Shown: positions 51,437-60,409 of the stretch, piece by piece
How positions within the stretch are numbered: position 1 is the first letter of the stretch
Layout of the letters: each line of letters starts with the position of its first letter
Assembly: GCA_903930435.1 (NCBI GenBank)
Contig: CAIYYN010000008.1
Coordinates: 1 to 64,000, forward strand
Length of the DNA: 64,000 nt
DNA from: an uncultured Hyphomicrobiales bacterium
GTDB taxonomy: Bacteria > Pseudomonadota > Alphaproteobacteria > Rhizobiales > Ancalomicrobiaceae
Direction: 5' to 3'
Translations under genes and position numbers: made by a program
Notes under the pieces: model-generated
What the model was told of the DNA's origin: nothing
Seen by the model: only the letters and a program-made list of their open reading frames with translations
The model's database searches: none

Positions 51437-53269
51437 TTGACGCAGACCGTCGCAAACGCAAATGCACCTGTCCTCAGGGTCGAGGGATTGACGACGTCGT
51501 TCCGCATCGATGGGCGGTGGACGCCGGTCGTGCGCGATCTGTCGTTCGAGGTGCGCGCCGGTGAAACGATGGCGATTGTCGGCGAGAGCGGGTCGGGCAA
51601 GAGCGTCACGTCTCTGTCGATCATGCGGCTTTTGGCGGCGCGGTCGAGCCGTATCGAGGGCAGCGTCCAATTGGCCGGACGCGAGCTGACGACCCTCTCT
51701 GACAAGGAGATGGTCTCGGTGCGTGGTCGCGACATCGGGATGATCTTTCAGGAACCGATGACAAGCCTCAATCCGATTTTCACCGTTGGCCGCCAGATTT
51801 CGGAAAGTCTTGTCCGTCATCGCAATCTGTCGCAACGGGAGGCGCGTGCCGAGACGCTGCGGCTGCTGGATCGTGTCCGCATTCCCGATGCGCAGTCACG
51901 GATCGATGCTTATCCGCATCAGTTCTCGGGTGGGATGCGCCAGCGGGTCATGATCGCGATGGCACTGGCGTCCAAGCCCAAGCTCCTGATCGCGGACGAA
52001 CCGACGACGGCCCTTGATGTCACGATCCAGGGGCAAATCCTCGATTTGATCAAGGATCTGCAAGCCGAAGAAACCATGGGCGTGCTGTTCATCACGCATG
52101 ACATGGGCGTCGTAGCCGAGATCGCCGACCGGACACTGGTCATGCGTCGCGGCGTGGCGGTTGAGCAGGGCGAGACGGCTGAAATCTTCCATCATGCCCG
52201 CCATCCCTATACCCGCGCGCTGCTCGCCGCCTTGCCGCGACTTGGCGAAATGCGGGGCACCTCCGGTCCTCGTCCGCTGCCGATCATCGACCCGGATACG
52301 GGTGTCGCCATGCCGTCGGGTTCGGTCAGTGAAACCGTCGACAAGTCACAATCGCCGATTTTGGCCGTACGGGATCTCGTGACGCGCTTCCCGGTATTTG
52401 GTGGTATCTTCGGCCAACAAGTCGGTACAGTTCATGCAGTCGAGGGAGTGTCCTTTGAACTGGCACAAGGCGAAACACTCGCGCTTGTTGGTGAATCCGG
52501 TTGCGGCAAGTCGACGACAGGCCGGTCGGTTGCCCGATTGATCCAGCCGACGTCAGGATTCGTCGGACTGGACGGATATGATGTCCTGAGATTGAAGCCG
52601 CTCGACTTGCGCCGGTTACGCCGAAGCGTCCAGATGATCTTTCAGGATCCCTTTTCCAGTCTCAATCCGCGCATGACGGTGGGTGCCTCGGTCGCCGAAC
52701 CCATCACGACGCACAAGCTCGCTGGCAGCCGAGAAGCGCGCGACAAGGCTGCGGATCTCCTCGAACGGGTTGGGCTGCATGCGTCGATGATGAACCGCTA
52801 TCCGCATGAATTCTCCGGGGGCCAGCGCCAGCGGATCGCAATTGCCAGAGCGCTGGCGTTGGATCCCAAGGTGATCATTGCCGATGAAAGCGTCTCAGCG
52901 CTCGATGTCTCCATCAAGGCGCAGGTCTGCAATCTGCTCATGGAATTGCAGGAAAGCCTGAAGATCGCCTTCCTCTTCATCTCGCACGACATGGCCATCG
53001 TCGAGCGTATCAGCCACCGCGTGGCCGTCATGTATCTGGGCGAAATCGTCGAGATCGGACCGCGCGACGCCGTGTTCAGCAATCCGCAGCATCCCTATAC
53101 GCAGAGGTTGCTGGCCGCCGTGCCCGTCGCCGATCCCGCACGGCGTGGCATCCGCCGGGATGGCGGCGAGCGGGAATTGACCAGCCCGATCAGGCCGCTG
53201 GATTACGTGCCGCCAAAGAGGACCTACCGGACCGTCGGCGACCGCCATTTTGTGCAAAACGAGGGCTAA
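51437..53269 (+). CDS. fused peptide ABC transporter ATPase (DppD-DppF in one chain)
   Basis: 610 residues carrying two complete ABC domains. In the first, Walker A GESGSGKS is near 50, with MRQRVMIAMALAS and LLIADEPTTALDVT. In the second, Walker A GESGCGKST is near 352, with LSGGQ-type FSGGQRQRIAIARAL and VIIADESVSALDVS. Each domain is followed by the oligopeptide-type C-terminal segment (HPYTRALLAALP; HPYTQRLLAAVP). The start is a TTG at 51437 after GGAG; no ATG fits. It powers the DppBC-like permease of this operon. Confidence 0.92.
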   Translation: MTQTVANANAPVLRVEGLTTSFRIDGRWTPVVRDLSFEVRAGETMAIVGESGSGKSVTSLSIMRLLAARSSRIEGSVQLAGRELTTLSDKEMVSVRGRDIGMIFQEPMTSLNPIFTVGRQISESLVRHRNLSQREARAETLRLLDRVRIPDAQSRIDAYPHQFSGGMRQRVMIAMALASKPKLLIADEPTTALDVTIQGQILDLIKDLQAEETMGVLFITHDMGVVAEIADRTLVMRRGVAVEQGETAEIFHHARHPYTRALLAALPRLGEMRGTSGPRPLPIIDPDTGVAMPSGSVSETVDKSQSPILAVRDLVTRFPVFGGIFGQQVGTVHAVEGVSFELAQGETLALVGESGCGKSTTGRSVARLIQPTSGFVGLDGYDVLRLKPLDLRRLRRSVQMIFQDPFSSLNPRMTVGASVAEPITTHKLAGSREARDKAADLLERVGLHASMMNRYPHEFSGGQRQRIAIARALALDPKVIIADESVSALDVSIKAQVCNLLMELQESLKIAFLFISHDMAIVERISHRVAVMYLGEIVEIGPRDAVFSNPQHPYTQRLLAAVPVADPARRGIRRDGGERELTSPIRPLDYVPPKRTYRTVGDRHFVQNEG

Positions 53270-53354
53270 TCAAAGCCATTGATGAATGCCATCGGCTCGG
53301 AAAACGGTCTGTCACCGCAAGGCGAGGTCGGGAACCCAAACTCGTTCGTCGAAA

Positions 53355-53390
53355 GTCTGGATTGCTTCGCTCGCGCTCGCAATGACGGAC
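53355..53390. repeat. palindromic intergenic repeat of a kind common in Hyphomicrobiales
   Basis: The stretch GTCTGGATTGC...GCAATGACGGAC with a CGCTCGCGCTCG core is partly self-complementary (ATTGC 53361-53365 with GCAAT 53379-53383). It resembles the TCATTGCGAGCG...GCAATCCAG element found in many copies in related genomes. It lies between convergent genes and may act as an mRNA end or nucleoid site. Confidence 0.5.
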
Positions 53391-53431
53391 GCCTGTTCGT
53401 GTCCGACGGCGTTGATCCCAAATCGTGGAGG

Positions 53432-54433
53432 TTACAGGCTGCCGTTCCAGGCCACCGGGACGAGGCGATAGCCGGTGCCGGCCTTTTCAACGTGCCCGAT
53501 TGACGGGAACGGGAAATGGTAGCCGATCACGAGCGCCTTTTCGGCTGCGGCCATATCGTAGAAGGCATGGCGGGTGGCCTGCGCCTGATCGGGATCATTG
53601 TCGTATGTGACGTGCCAATCCGGGTGAATGAGGAAGAATTCCGGGATGTTGGTGACATCCGATTGCAACAGGACCTTTGACGAGCCGGATGAGAGCACGA
53701 ACGCCGTATGGCCCGGTGTATGGCCGGGAGCGGCCACCGAGGTGATGCCCGGAGCCAGTTCCTTGCCCCAGTCATACCGATTGACGCGCGATTCAATGCC
53801 AGCGAAGGTCTTCTTCACGTTGCCGAAATAGGAGTTCATGAGTTCGCTGGACTTCGCCTTGGCGGCATTCTCTTCGCTCATCCAGAAATCCCACTCCTTG
53901 GCGGGCGCAAGGATCTCGGCATTCGGGTAAACAAGCGAGCCATCTGGATTGCGCAACCCGTTCGTATGATCCGGATGGAAGTGCGAGAGGATGACCATGT
54001 CGATCGACTTGGGATCGAGACCGGCTGCGACCAGGTTCTTCGAGGTCTGGCCAACGGCTCCGTTAGTGGCTGCGAAGGCTCCGGGGCCGTTACCCGTATC
54101 GATCAGAACACGTTTCCCGCCCGTGACAATCACCTGCGGATTGAATGGCACTGTGACCATGCCCTTCGGCATGTAGGCTGCTTCCGCCGCCGACAGGACA
54201 TCGGGCTTGGGCACATTTGTCACAAATGCATCCGGCAAGGGGAAACTGCGCGAACCGTCATGAAGGGAGGCGCACTGCATGTCGCCGATCTTGTAGCGGT
54301 ATACGCCCGGAACCTGTCCGTTGACGATGCCATCTGCCGCAGCGGCGGTCGTTGTTCCAACGCCTGCCAATCCCGTTGCCGCGCCAGCTACTGCTGTCAT
54401 CTTCATGAAGTGACGACGATCAAATTCGCTCAT
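53432..54433 (-). CDS. MBL-fold metallo-hydrolase, Tat-exported
   Basis: 333 residues. Twin-arginine signal FDRRHFMKMTAVAGAATGLAG, cleaved near AAAAD. The metallo-beta-lactamase motif HFHPDHTNG (HxHxDH), then APGHTPGHTAF and LLQSDVTNIPEF, supply two-zinc ligands. The final His is in GYHFPFPS. It resembles periplasmic MBL proteins of the quorum-quenching lactonase/organophosphate hydrolase-like group, but specificity is not readable. Divergent from the AAHS transporter gene. Confidence 0.88.
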   Translation of the reverse strand: MSEFDRRHFMKMTAVAGAATGLAGVGTTTAAAADGIVNGQVPGVYRYKIGDMQCASLHDGSRSFPLPDAFVTNVPKPDVLSAAEAAYMPKGMVTVPFNPQVIVTGGKRVLIDTGNGPGAFAATNGAVGQTSKNLVAAGLDPKSIDMVILSHFHPDHTNGLRNPDGSLVYPNAEILAPAKEWDFWMSEENAAKAKSSELMNSYFGNVKKTFAGIESRVNRYDWGKELAPGITSVAAPGHTPGHTAFVLSSGSSKVLLQSDVTNIPEFFLIHPDWHVTYDNDPDQAQATRHAFYDMAAAEKALVIGYHFPFPSIGHVEKAGTGYRLVPVAWNGSL

Positions 54434-54740
54434 TGTGGACCTCCCATGCTTTGATGAGGATTATGGAGCGCGCCGGTGTCTGGTCAACCCGATTTCTGGT
54501 TATGGGCTATTTGATCTGGGCCTCTGGTCGGACACCAAGGTTTCGCGCTGTTTTCAGCGCAGCCTGAGTCCGATGAGCAAACAGCATTTGTTTCAATTCA
54601 TTCAAGGTTGGGAGTCATTTCGCGGTCATTCGATTTATCGATTTCTCCCGTCGATCAAATTTCGATTGATCCATCTGTGTCCCGTGCTAGGGCTTGGCAA
54701 AGCGAAAAGATCCGAGATGGAATACTGGGGGGTAGACAGA
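54434..54740. other. divergent intergenic region, MBL gene and AAHS operon
   Basis: No gene seen. It must hold promoters for both directions. The best regulatory candidate is the dyad at 54653-54671, listed separately. No clear -35/-10 pair stands out. Confidence 0.4.
54653..54671. promoter_or_regulatory. perfect 19-bp dyad, candidate operator
   Basis: GATCAA (54653-54658) and TTGATC (54666-54671) flank seven bases. It sits 70 bases before the AAHS transporter start, in the position expected for a LysR- or IclR-type site. The regulator gene is not in the window. Confidence 0.35.
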
Positions 54741-56078
54741 ATGTCGGAACGGCAAACACTCGATATCGGTCAATGGATTGACGATCAGCCCATCAAGTCG
54801 CGGCAATGGATGATCATTGCACTCTGCGCGTCAGTCGCACTGCTTGATGGACTGGATGTTCAGGCAATCGGACTGGCCGCGCCGGGCATCGGAGCCGAAC
54901 TTCATATCCCGCCACAGAATTTCGGGACCGTGTTCAGTGCCGCCCTCGCCGGACTGGCGCTCGGGGCGTTCTTTCTTGGCCCACTTGCCGACCGGATCGG
55001 ACGCAAGCGCGTGCTGATCGGCTCGACACTCTTCTTCGGCCTGTTCACGATCGCCACCGCGCTGGCTGCGAGTTTCCAGACCCTGCTGGTTTACCGGTTT
55101 TGTGCGGGCCTGGGTCTCGGGGGAGCGATGCCGAGTTTCATCAGCCTCGCGACCGAGTTTGTTCCGCGAGCCAGACGGGCCGGGATCGTCAGTCTGGTCT
55201 GGGCCGGCTTTCCATTGGGTGGCGTGATCGGTGGCCTGCTGGGATCACAGATTATACCGCTTTATGGCTGGCAGTCGATATTCTGGGTCGGTGGTCTGGC
55301 TCCGATTGCGCTGGCGCTCATTCTGGTTGGCTTTCTGCCGGAATCACTCGCCTGGCTGATCACGCGCGGTGCCGATTCAACGACCGTTGCCACGAGCGTG
55401 CGCAAGCTGTTTCCTGACAGGGCCGTGAGCGACGATGCAAGCTTCAGCTTCTCTGCCCAGACAGAACGACGCGGTCGTGTCGTCGAATTGTTCCAGGAGC
55501 AGCGGACGGTTGGCACGATCTGTCTTTGGGTTTCATTCTATTTCGCCTTCATGATCCTGGTCTCCAATTCCTCCTGGACGCCTCTGCTGCTGAAGCCGCA
55601 GGGAATCACCGTGCAGCAGTCGTCGCTGGCGCTGGCTCTCTATAATTTTGCTTCGGTGTTCGGTTCGGGCGCGGCTGGTTATCTGACGATCAAGTTCAAG
55701 CCGCAGATTGTTCTCGTCCTGACGATCATTGGCGGGGCTTTGGCTTATGCGTCGATCGGCTGGACTGCGCCTGATGTGACCGGGATCTTTGTCGGCGAGG
55801 CCTTGTTCGGTTTGCTGATGGGTTGCGGGAGTTCCGGCCTGATCGGGCTTGGCGCGATTTTTTATCCGAGCCGGATCCGCTCAACCGGCGTGGGTTGGGC
55901 AACGGCAGCCGGTCGCTTCGGCTCGTTCTCCGGGCCGCTGTTCATCGGTTTTCTGGTGGCCAGCGGGGTCAAGGCGCCGATGATATTCGCGCTTCTGGCA
56001 GCTGGAGCCGGGATCGGTGGCCTGGTCTGTCTGGCGCTGCGCTTGCCGAAAGGCGAAGCCAAACAGGCGACGACTTAA
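54741..56078 (+). CDS. MFS transporter, AAHS (aromatic acid:proton symporter) type
   Basis: 445 residues from the ATG at 54741. Twelve membrane helices. Helix 1 carries the AAHS marker LLDGLDVQAIGLAAPGI (D-G-x-D), and the 2-3 loop reads LGPLADRIGRKRVLIG (the MFS DGxxGRR-type motif). The family imports benzoate-, 4-hydroxybenzoate-, protocatechuate- or phthalate-type acids. The next gene is a dihydroxyphthalate-decarboxylase-family protein, which supports an aromatic acid substrate. Confidence 0.88.
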   Translation: MSERQTLDIGQWIDDQPIKSRQWMIIALCASVALLDGLDVQAIGLAAPGIGAELHIPPQNFGTVFSAALAGLALGAFFLGPLADRIGRKRVLIGSTLFFGLFTIATALAASFQTLLVYRFCAGLGLGGAMPSFISLATEFVPRARRAGIVSLVWAGFPLGGVIGGLLGSQIIPLYGWQSIFWVGGLAPIALALILVGFLPESLAWLITRGADSTTVATSVRKLFPDRAVSDDASFSFSAQTERRGRVVELFQEQRTVGTICLWVSFYFAFMILVSNSSWTPLLLKPQGITVQQSSLALALYNFASVFGSGAAGYLTIKFKPQIVLVLTIIGGALAYASIGWTAPDVTGIFVGEALFGLLMGCGSSGLIGLGAIFYPSRIRSTGVGWATAAGRFGSFSGPLFIGFLVASGVKAPMIFALLAAGAGIGGLVCLALRLPKGEAKQATT

Positions 56079-56145
56079 GCGGTCTTTTCGTGGTGTTGGG
56101 CGTCAGCCGAACGGGGCGCAACTGCTTGAAAAAAGGGTAAGGTTC

Positions 56146-57138
56146 ATGTCGCGATTGTCACTCTCGGTTGCCGTCGGCAATTATGACCGGACACGGGCGT
56201 TGGTCGATGGGCGGATCGGCATTGATGGCGTCGATCCGATTTTCAGCGTCCTGACGCCCGAGGAAATGTTCTTCCGGTCCTTCCGGCATCAGGCCTTTGA
56301 TATCAGCGAACTCTCGCTGTCATCCTACTGCGTGACGCTCGCGCGCGGGGATGCGCCCTATGTCGCCGTACCGGTGTTCCTCTCGCGGGCGTTCCGGCAT
56401 ACGTCGATCTATGTGCGCGCGGACAAGGGGATCGACCGCCCGCAAGATCTCAAGGGGAAGCGGATCGGCGTTGCTGAGTATCAGTTGACGGCCAATGTCT
56501 GGGCGCGCGCCATCCTTGCAGATGAGTACGGCGTTCAGCCTTCCGAGATCCAATGGGTGCGTGGCGGCATGGACAAGCCGGGCCGGCCGGAGAAGCTCAA
56601 GATTTCGCTGCCCGCAGATGTATCGATCATGTCCGCGCCCGACGATCGTTCGTTGAATGATCTTCTGTCAGCGGGTGATATCGACGGCTTTATAGGACCC
56701 AGAGCGCCCGCCTGCTTTGAACAGGGGGTGCCCGGCGTCAAACGCCTGTTCCCTGACACGATGGCGGTCGCGGCTGACTATTTTCGCCGGACGCGCATTT
56801 TCCCGATCATGCATGTGCTCGGCATCCGGCGTGCGTTGGTCGATCAGTATCCCTATCTCCCGGTCGCGATCTACAAGGCGTTCAATGCGGCGAAAGATCT
56901 TGCGCTGACCGAGTTGCAGGACACTTCGGCAACCAAGGTCACGATGCCTTTCGTCGAGGACCAGCTGCAGTCGGTCTATGACCTGATGGGTCGCGATTTC
57001 TGGCCTTATGGCGTCGCACAAAACACCCATACCCTCGATGCGTTTCTGGATGCCCACTTCAAGCAGGGACTGTCCACGCGCAGGCTGGAAATCGCAGAGC
57101 TGTTCCATGCATCGACGACCGAACTCTTCAGTCTGTGA
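56146..57138 (+). CDS. 4,5-dihydroxyphthalate decarboxylase family protein
   Basis: 330 residues, no signal peptide, ATG after AAGGGTAAGG. It begins LSVAVGNYDRTRALVDGRI, with SFRHQAFDISELSLSSYC, RGDAPYVAVPVFLSRAFRH and KRIGVAEYQLTANVW. This is the pattern of 4,5-dihydroxyphthalate decarboxylase (Pht5/OphC), which has a periplasmic-binding-protein-like fold. That enzyme turns 4,5-dihydroxyphthalate into protocatechuate. The family is broad and many members are uncharacterised. No phthalate dioxygenase or dehydrogenase lies within the window, so the substrate may differ. Confidence 0.8.
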   Translation: MSRLSLSVAVGNYDRTRALVDGRIGIDGVDPIFSVLTPEEMFFRSFRHQAFDISELSLSSYCVTLARGDAPYVAVPVFLSRAFRHTSIYVRADKGIDRPQDLKGKRIGVAEYQLTANVWARAILADEYGVQPSEIQWVRGGMDKPGRPEKLKISLPADVSIMSAPDDRSLNDLLSAGDIDGFIGPRAPACFEQGVPGVKRLFPDTMAVAADYFRRTRIFPIMHVLGIRRALVDQYPYLPVAIYKAFNAAKDLALTELQDTSATKVTMPFVEDQLQSVYDLMGRDFWPYGVAQNTHTLDAFLDAHFKQGLSTRRLEIAELFHASTTELFSL

Positions 57139-57314
57139 ACGACTTTGCATGCGAAACGGACAAACTGGTAGCGCTAACGTAGCTGACGCGTAATTCGCTT
57201 GCGGTTTATCCGAATCCATCGCAGATTTGTGGCCGAGCGCGGTGACCTGCCGCGCCGAGGCTGACGCCCCCGACAGATGTGGCGCGGCTTTGGAGGGAAC
57301 AGAGGGAGAGTGGC

Positions 57315-58559
57315 ATGTATCGTCCTGCCAAAACGCTTTTTTGTGCTGTCAATTTGTCCGCGCTGGTGCTCGCGGCGTCAATGCCCGCCAGAGCTGACGG
57401 AGACGTCATCAAGATCGGGGTGATTGCCGAGGCGCAATCGGTGTCCGGGTCGTCGATTCCCGCCGCTGCCCAACTGGCCGCTGACGAAATCAATGCCAAG
57501 GGCGGTGTTGACGGGCGCAAGATCGAAATCGTGACCTACGATGATCACTCGTCATCCGCCGATGCCGTCCGGGCCTTCCAGCGCGCGGCCAATGAAGATC
57601 ATGTATCCGCCGTGATCGCCAGTTACATCAGTGAGGTGGTGCTGGCGCTCGAACCCTGGTCGGGACGTCTAAAGACGCCAATGATCACACCCGGAGCGGC
57701 CTCCGATGTGATCACCGCCAATATCGCTAAGGACTACGAACACAACAAATATACGTTCCACGGCTATCTGACGTCCGGTTCGCTAGCCAAGCTGACCTGC
57801 GATGCGGCAAAGACGCTGCTGGTTGATGGCCTGAAGATGAAAACGGCCGTCATCATGAGCGAGGACGCTGCCTGGACGACGCCGCTCGATGCCGGTTACG
57901 CCGATTGCCTGCCGACGATCGGCATCAAGGTTCTCGATCACATCCGCTTTTCGCCCGATACGACCGATTTCACGCCAATCTTCAACCGGATCGAAGGCCA
58001 GAAGCCTGATGTGATCATCACCGGCATCAGCCATGTCGGTGTGCAGCCAACGGTGCAGTGGAAGAGCCAGCAGGTCCCGATCCCGATGCTCGGCATCGCG
58101 TCGCAGGCCACAAACTCGACCTTCTGGAAAGAGACCAACGGCGCGACCGACGGTGTGCTTTATCAGGCCGTCTCGGGTCCGGACGTTGCAGTGACGGAAA
58201 AGACCTTGCCATTCGTCGATGCCTTTCAGAAGAAGTATGGTAATTTCCCGTCTTACGCAGGTTATACCGCCTATGACGAGGTCTTCTACATCGCTGAAGC
58301 CATTCATCGGGCCGGGTCAACCGATGGTGAAAAGCTCGTGACGGCGCTCGAGGCCACCGATTATGTCGGCACCATTGGCCGGGTCCAGTTCCTGCCGCCA
58401 GGGGATGCCCATGTGCATGGCCTGAAGACCGGTGCGGGGCTCATCAGCGGCTTGTTCCTGCAATGGCAGGATGGCAAGCAGATCAACGTCTGGCCAACCG
58501 CACTTTCCAAGGGAAGCCTCAAGTTCCCGTCGTTCGTGAAAACCAGCGCAAGCCAGTAA
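57315..58559 (+). CDS. ABC transporter substrate-binding protein (branched-chain amino acid type)
   Basis: 414 residues from the ATG at 57315 after AGGGAG. Signal peptide about 1-28 (ending PARAD). The mature start VIKIGVIAEAQSVSGSSIPA and DEINAKGGVDGRKIEIVTYD are HAAT-type binding-protein features. Members near aromatic-acid genes often bind benzoate-like ligands, which would suit the preceding decarboxylase and symporter genes. This is inference. Confidence 0.88.
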   Translation: MYRPAKTLFCAVNLSALVLAASMPARADGDVIKIGVIAEAQSVSGSSIPAAAQLAADEINAKGGVDGRKIEIVTYDDHSSSADAVRAFQRAANEDHVSAVIASYISEVVLALEPWSGRLKTPMITPGAASDVITANIAKDYEHNKYTFHGYLTSGSLAKLTCDAAKTLLVDGLKMKTAVIMSEDAAWTTPLDAGYADCLPTIGIKVLDHIRFSPDTTDFTPIFNRIEGQKPDVIITGISHVGVQPTVQWKSQQVPIPMLGIASQATNSTFWKETNGATDGVLYQAVSGPDVAVTEKTLPFVDAFQKKYGNFPSYAGYTAYDEVFYIAEAIHRAGSTDGEKLVTALEATDYVGTIGRVQFLPPGDAHVHGLKTGAGLISGLFLQWQDGKQINVWPTALSKGSLKFPSFVKTSASQ

Positions 58560-58600
58560 TCACGATCTGGATTGTCATCTCGAGTAGCGGTTTGGTGTAA

Positions 58601-59476
58601 ATGCTGTTCTGGCAAATTCTGATCGACGGGTTCGCAATCTCATCCCTGTATGCCCTGGGTGCCACCGGTTTCACGCTGATCTTCGGCGTGACCGGGGTGC
58701 TCAATCTGTCGCATGGGTCGATCATGGTCGCGGCAGCGGTAGCTGCCTGGGCCGTGGCCGGGACGTTCGGGTTTGGAGCCTACGGCGGCGCCTTCGTCGG
58801 CATCGCAACCGGTTTCGTCCTGTCGCTCGCCACCTATTTCATGATCGTACGCCGTTTGCAGGAAACGCGGTCGATCCGCGAGGAGGAGAAGGAAATCTTC
58901 ATCCTCACGGCGACACTGCTTTGGGGCATCATGTTGCAGGAGGCGATTGCCTATCTCTTCACGAACAATGCCAAGACAGTGCTGCCGATTGTCGATGGCG
59001 TCGTCTCGATCCTCGGAGTGCGGACGCCAGCCAATGAGATCTTCACAGCGGTCATCTGCTGGGCGGCGATCGGCTGCCTGTGGGGATTTGTGAACCGGAC
59101 GCGCGCGGGCAAGGCATTGCTCGCGGCGTCGATGAACCCGCGCGGAGTGACGCTGCTCGGGTTTGAACTGTCGAACATCTACATCGCGGTGTGGGCGGTT
59201 TATGGCGCGCTGGCGGGCATTGCCGGCGTGCTGCTCGGGATGTTCCTTGGCGTTTCCTCGTATAGTGCCGGACCCCTGACTGCGAGCGCGTTCTCGATTG
59301 TCGTACTCGGTGGACTTGGCAGCGTCTCCGGTTCGTTGATCGCCGCCTATGTTGTTGGCTACCTGGAAACGTTGACAGCCTATCTCGTGTCGCCCGCCTA
59401 TCGCGCCATTCCGGCTCTGCTACTGCTCGTGGTCGTGATGTATCTGAGACCACGCGGACTGATGGGGAGGCGCTGA
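58601..59476 (+). CDS. branched-chain amino acid-type ABC permease (LivH type)
   Basis: 291 residues, about eight membrane helices. Hallmarks: ISSLYALGATGFTLIFGVTGVLNLSHG at the N-terminus, NPRGVTLLGFELSNIY loop and VLGGLGSVSGSLIAAYVVG near the end. Three bases separate it from the next gene. Confidence 0.9.
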   Translation: MLFWQILIDGFAISSLYALGATGFTLIFGVTGVLNLSHGSIMVAAAVAAWAVAGTFGFGAYGGAFVGIATGFVLSLATYFMIVRRLQETRSIREEEKEIFILTATLLWGIMLQEAIAYLFTNNAKTVLPIVDGVVSILGVRTPANEIFTAVICWAAIGCLWGFVNRTRAGKALLAASMNPRGVTLLGFELSNIYIAVWAVYGALAGIAGVLLGMFLGVSSYSAGPLTASAFSIVVLGGLGSVSGSLIAAYVVGYLETLTAYLVSPAYRAIPALLLLVVVMYLRPRGLMGRR

Positions 59477-59479
59477 GCC

Positions 59480-60409
59480 ATGCTGTCGCGAATTCTCAAA
59501 TCCAGAGAGATCTGGTTCAGTCTCATCATTGTTCTGTGCGCCGCGACGTTGCCCGTTTATGTCTCGGGCTATGTGCTCGGGCTTCTGACCATCGCCTATT
59601 ATTTCGGCGTGTTTTCCATGGCCTGGGACCTGCTGTTCGGCTTCGCCAACGAAGTCAATTTTGGCCCCTCGTTCCTGATCGGACTGGGTGCCTACACTGC
59701 AGGGATTCTCGATAGTCTCTATCAGCCACCGATCTTCATTTGCGTATTGGCAGGCGTTGCTGCCGCGATGATCGGTGGCGTGGTTCTGGCGCTGCCGGCG
59801 CTCAGGGTCCGTGGACCCTACTTCGGGCTGACGACACTGGTTGCCGTGCTGATGCTGCAGAATTTCGTCGTCGTCGCGGCCAATCTGACCGGCGGTGAAA
59901 TCGGTCTCACGGTGCCGGACATTATTTCTGTTGACGACAAGGTCAATTACTGGCTCGCGCTCGGGTTCATGACGATCAGTGGCCTGATCCTGTACGGGCT
60001 TTCGCGCTCGCCTGTCGGCCTGATCCTGCAGGCCAGCGGCCAGGACACGGTGCAGGCCGGTGCACTGGGTTTCAATATCGTCAAGCACAAGCTCGCCGCC
60101 TTTCTCGTCAGTGCGTTTTTCTCGGGGCTGGCCGGTGCGCTCATGGTGTTCTATCTGGGTGCTGCATCGGTCACCACCTTCGTTGACGTAACGGTGGGTG
60201 TGCAGGTCATCATCGGTGCCGTGCTCGGTGGTCGCCGAACCATTCTCGGTGCGGTGCTCGGGGCAGTCTTCCTGATTGTTGCAGGCGAAGCCCTACGGCC
60301 CCTCGGTGAACTGGCCACCTTCATCGTTTCGGCGGTGGCGCTCGCGGTCATTCTGGCGTTTCCGGGCGGATTGCTTGGTCTGATGCGCGGATCTCGGGGG
60401 GCGTCATGA
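59480..60409 (+). CDS. branched-chain amino acid-type ABC permease (LivM type)
   Basis: 309 residues, GGGGAGG upstream. LivM markers are FGFANEVNFGPSFLIGLGAY (in place of the usual GQ.S.G.A.F.G.GAY), LRVRGPYFGLTTLVAVL and VLGGRRTILGAVLGA. Its stop overlaps the fused ATPase start (ATGA). Confidence 0.9.
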   Translation: MLSRILKSREIWFSLIIVLCAATLPVYVSGYVLGLLTIAYYFGVFSMAWDLLFGFANEVNFGPSFLIGLGAYTAGILDSLYQPPIFICVLAGVAAAMIGGVVLALPALRVRGPYFGLTTLVAVLMLQNFVVVAANLTGGEIGLTVPDIISVDDKVNYWLALGFMTISGLILYGLSRSPVGLILQASGQDTVQAGALGFNIVKHKLAAFLVSAFFSGLAGALMVFYLGAASVTTFVDVTVGVQVIIGAVLGGRRTILGAVLGAVFLIVAGEALRPLGELATFIVSAVALAVILAFPGGLLGLMRGSRGAS

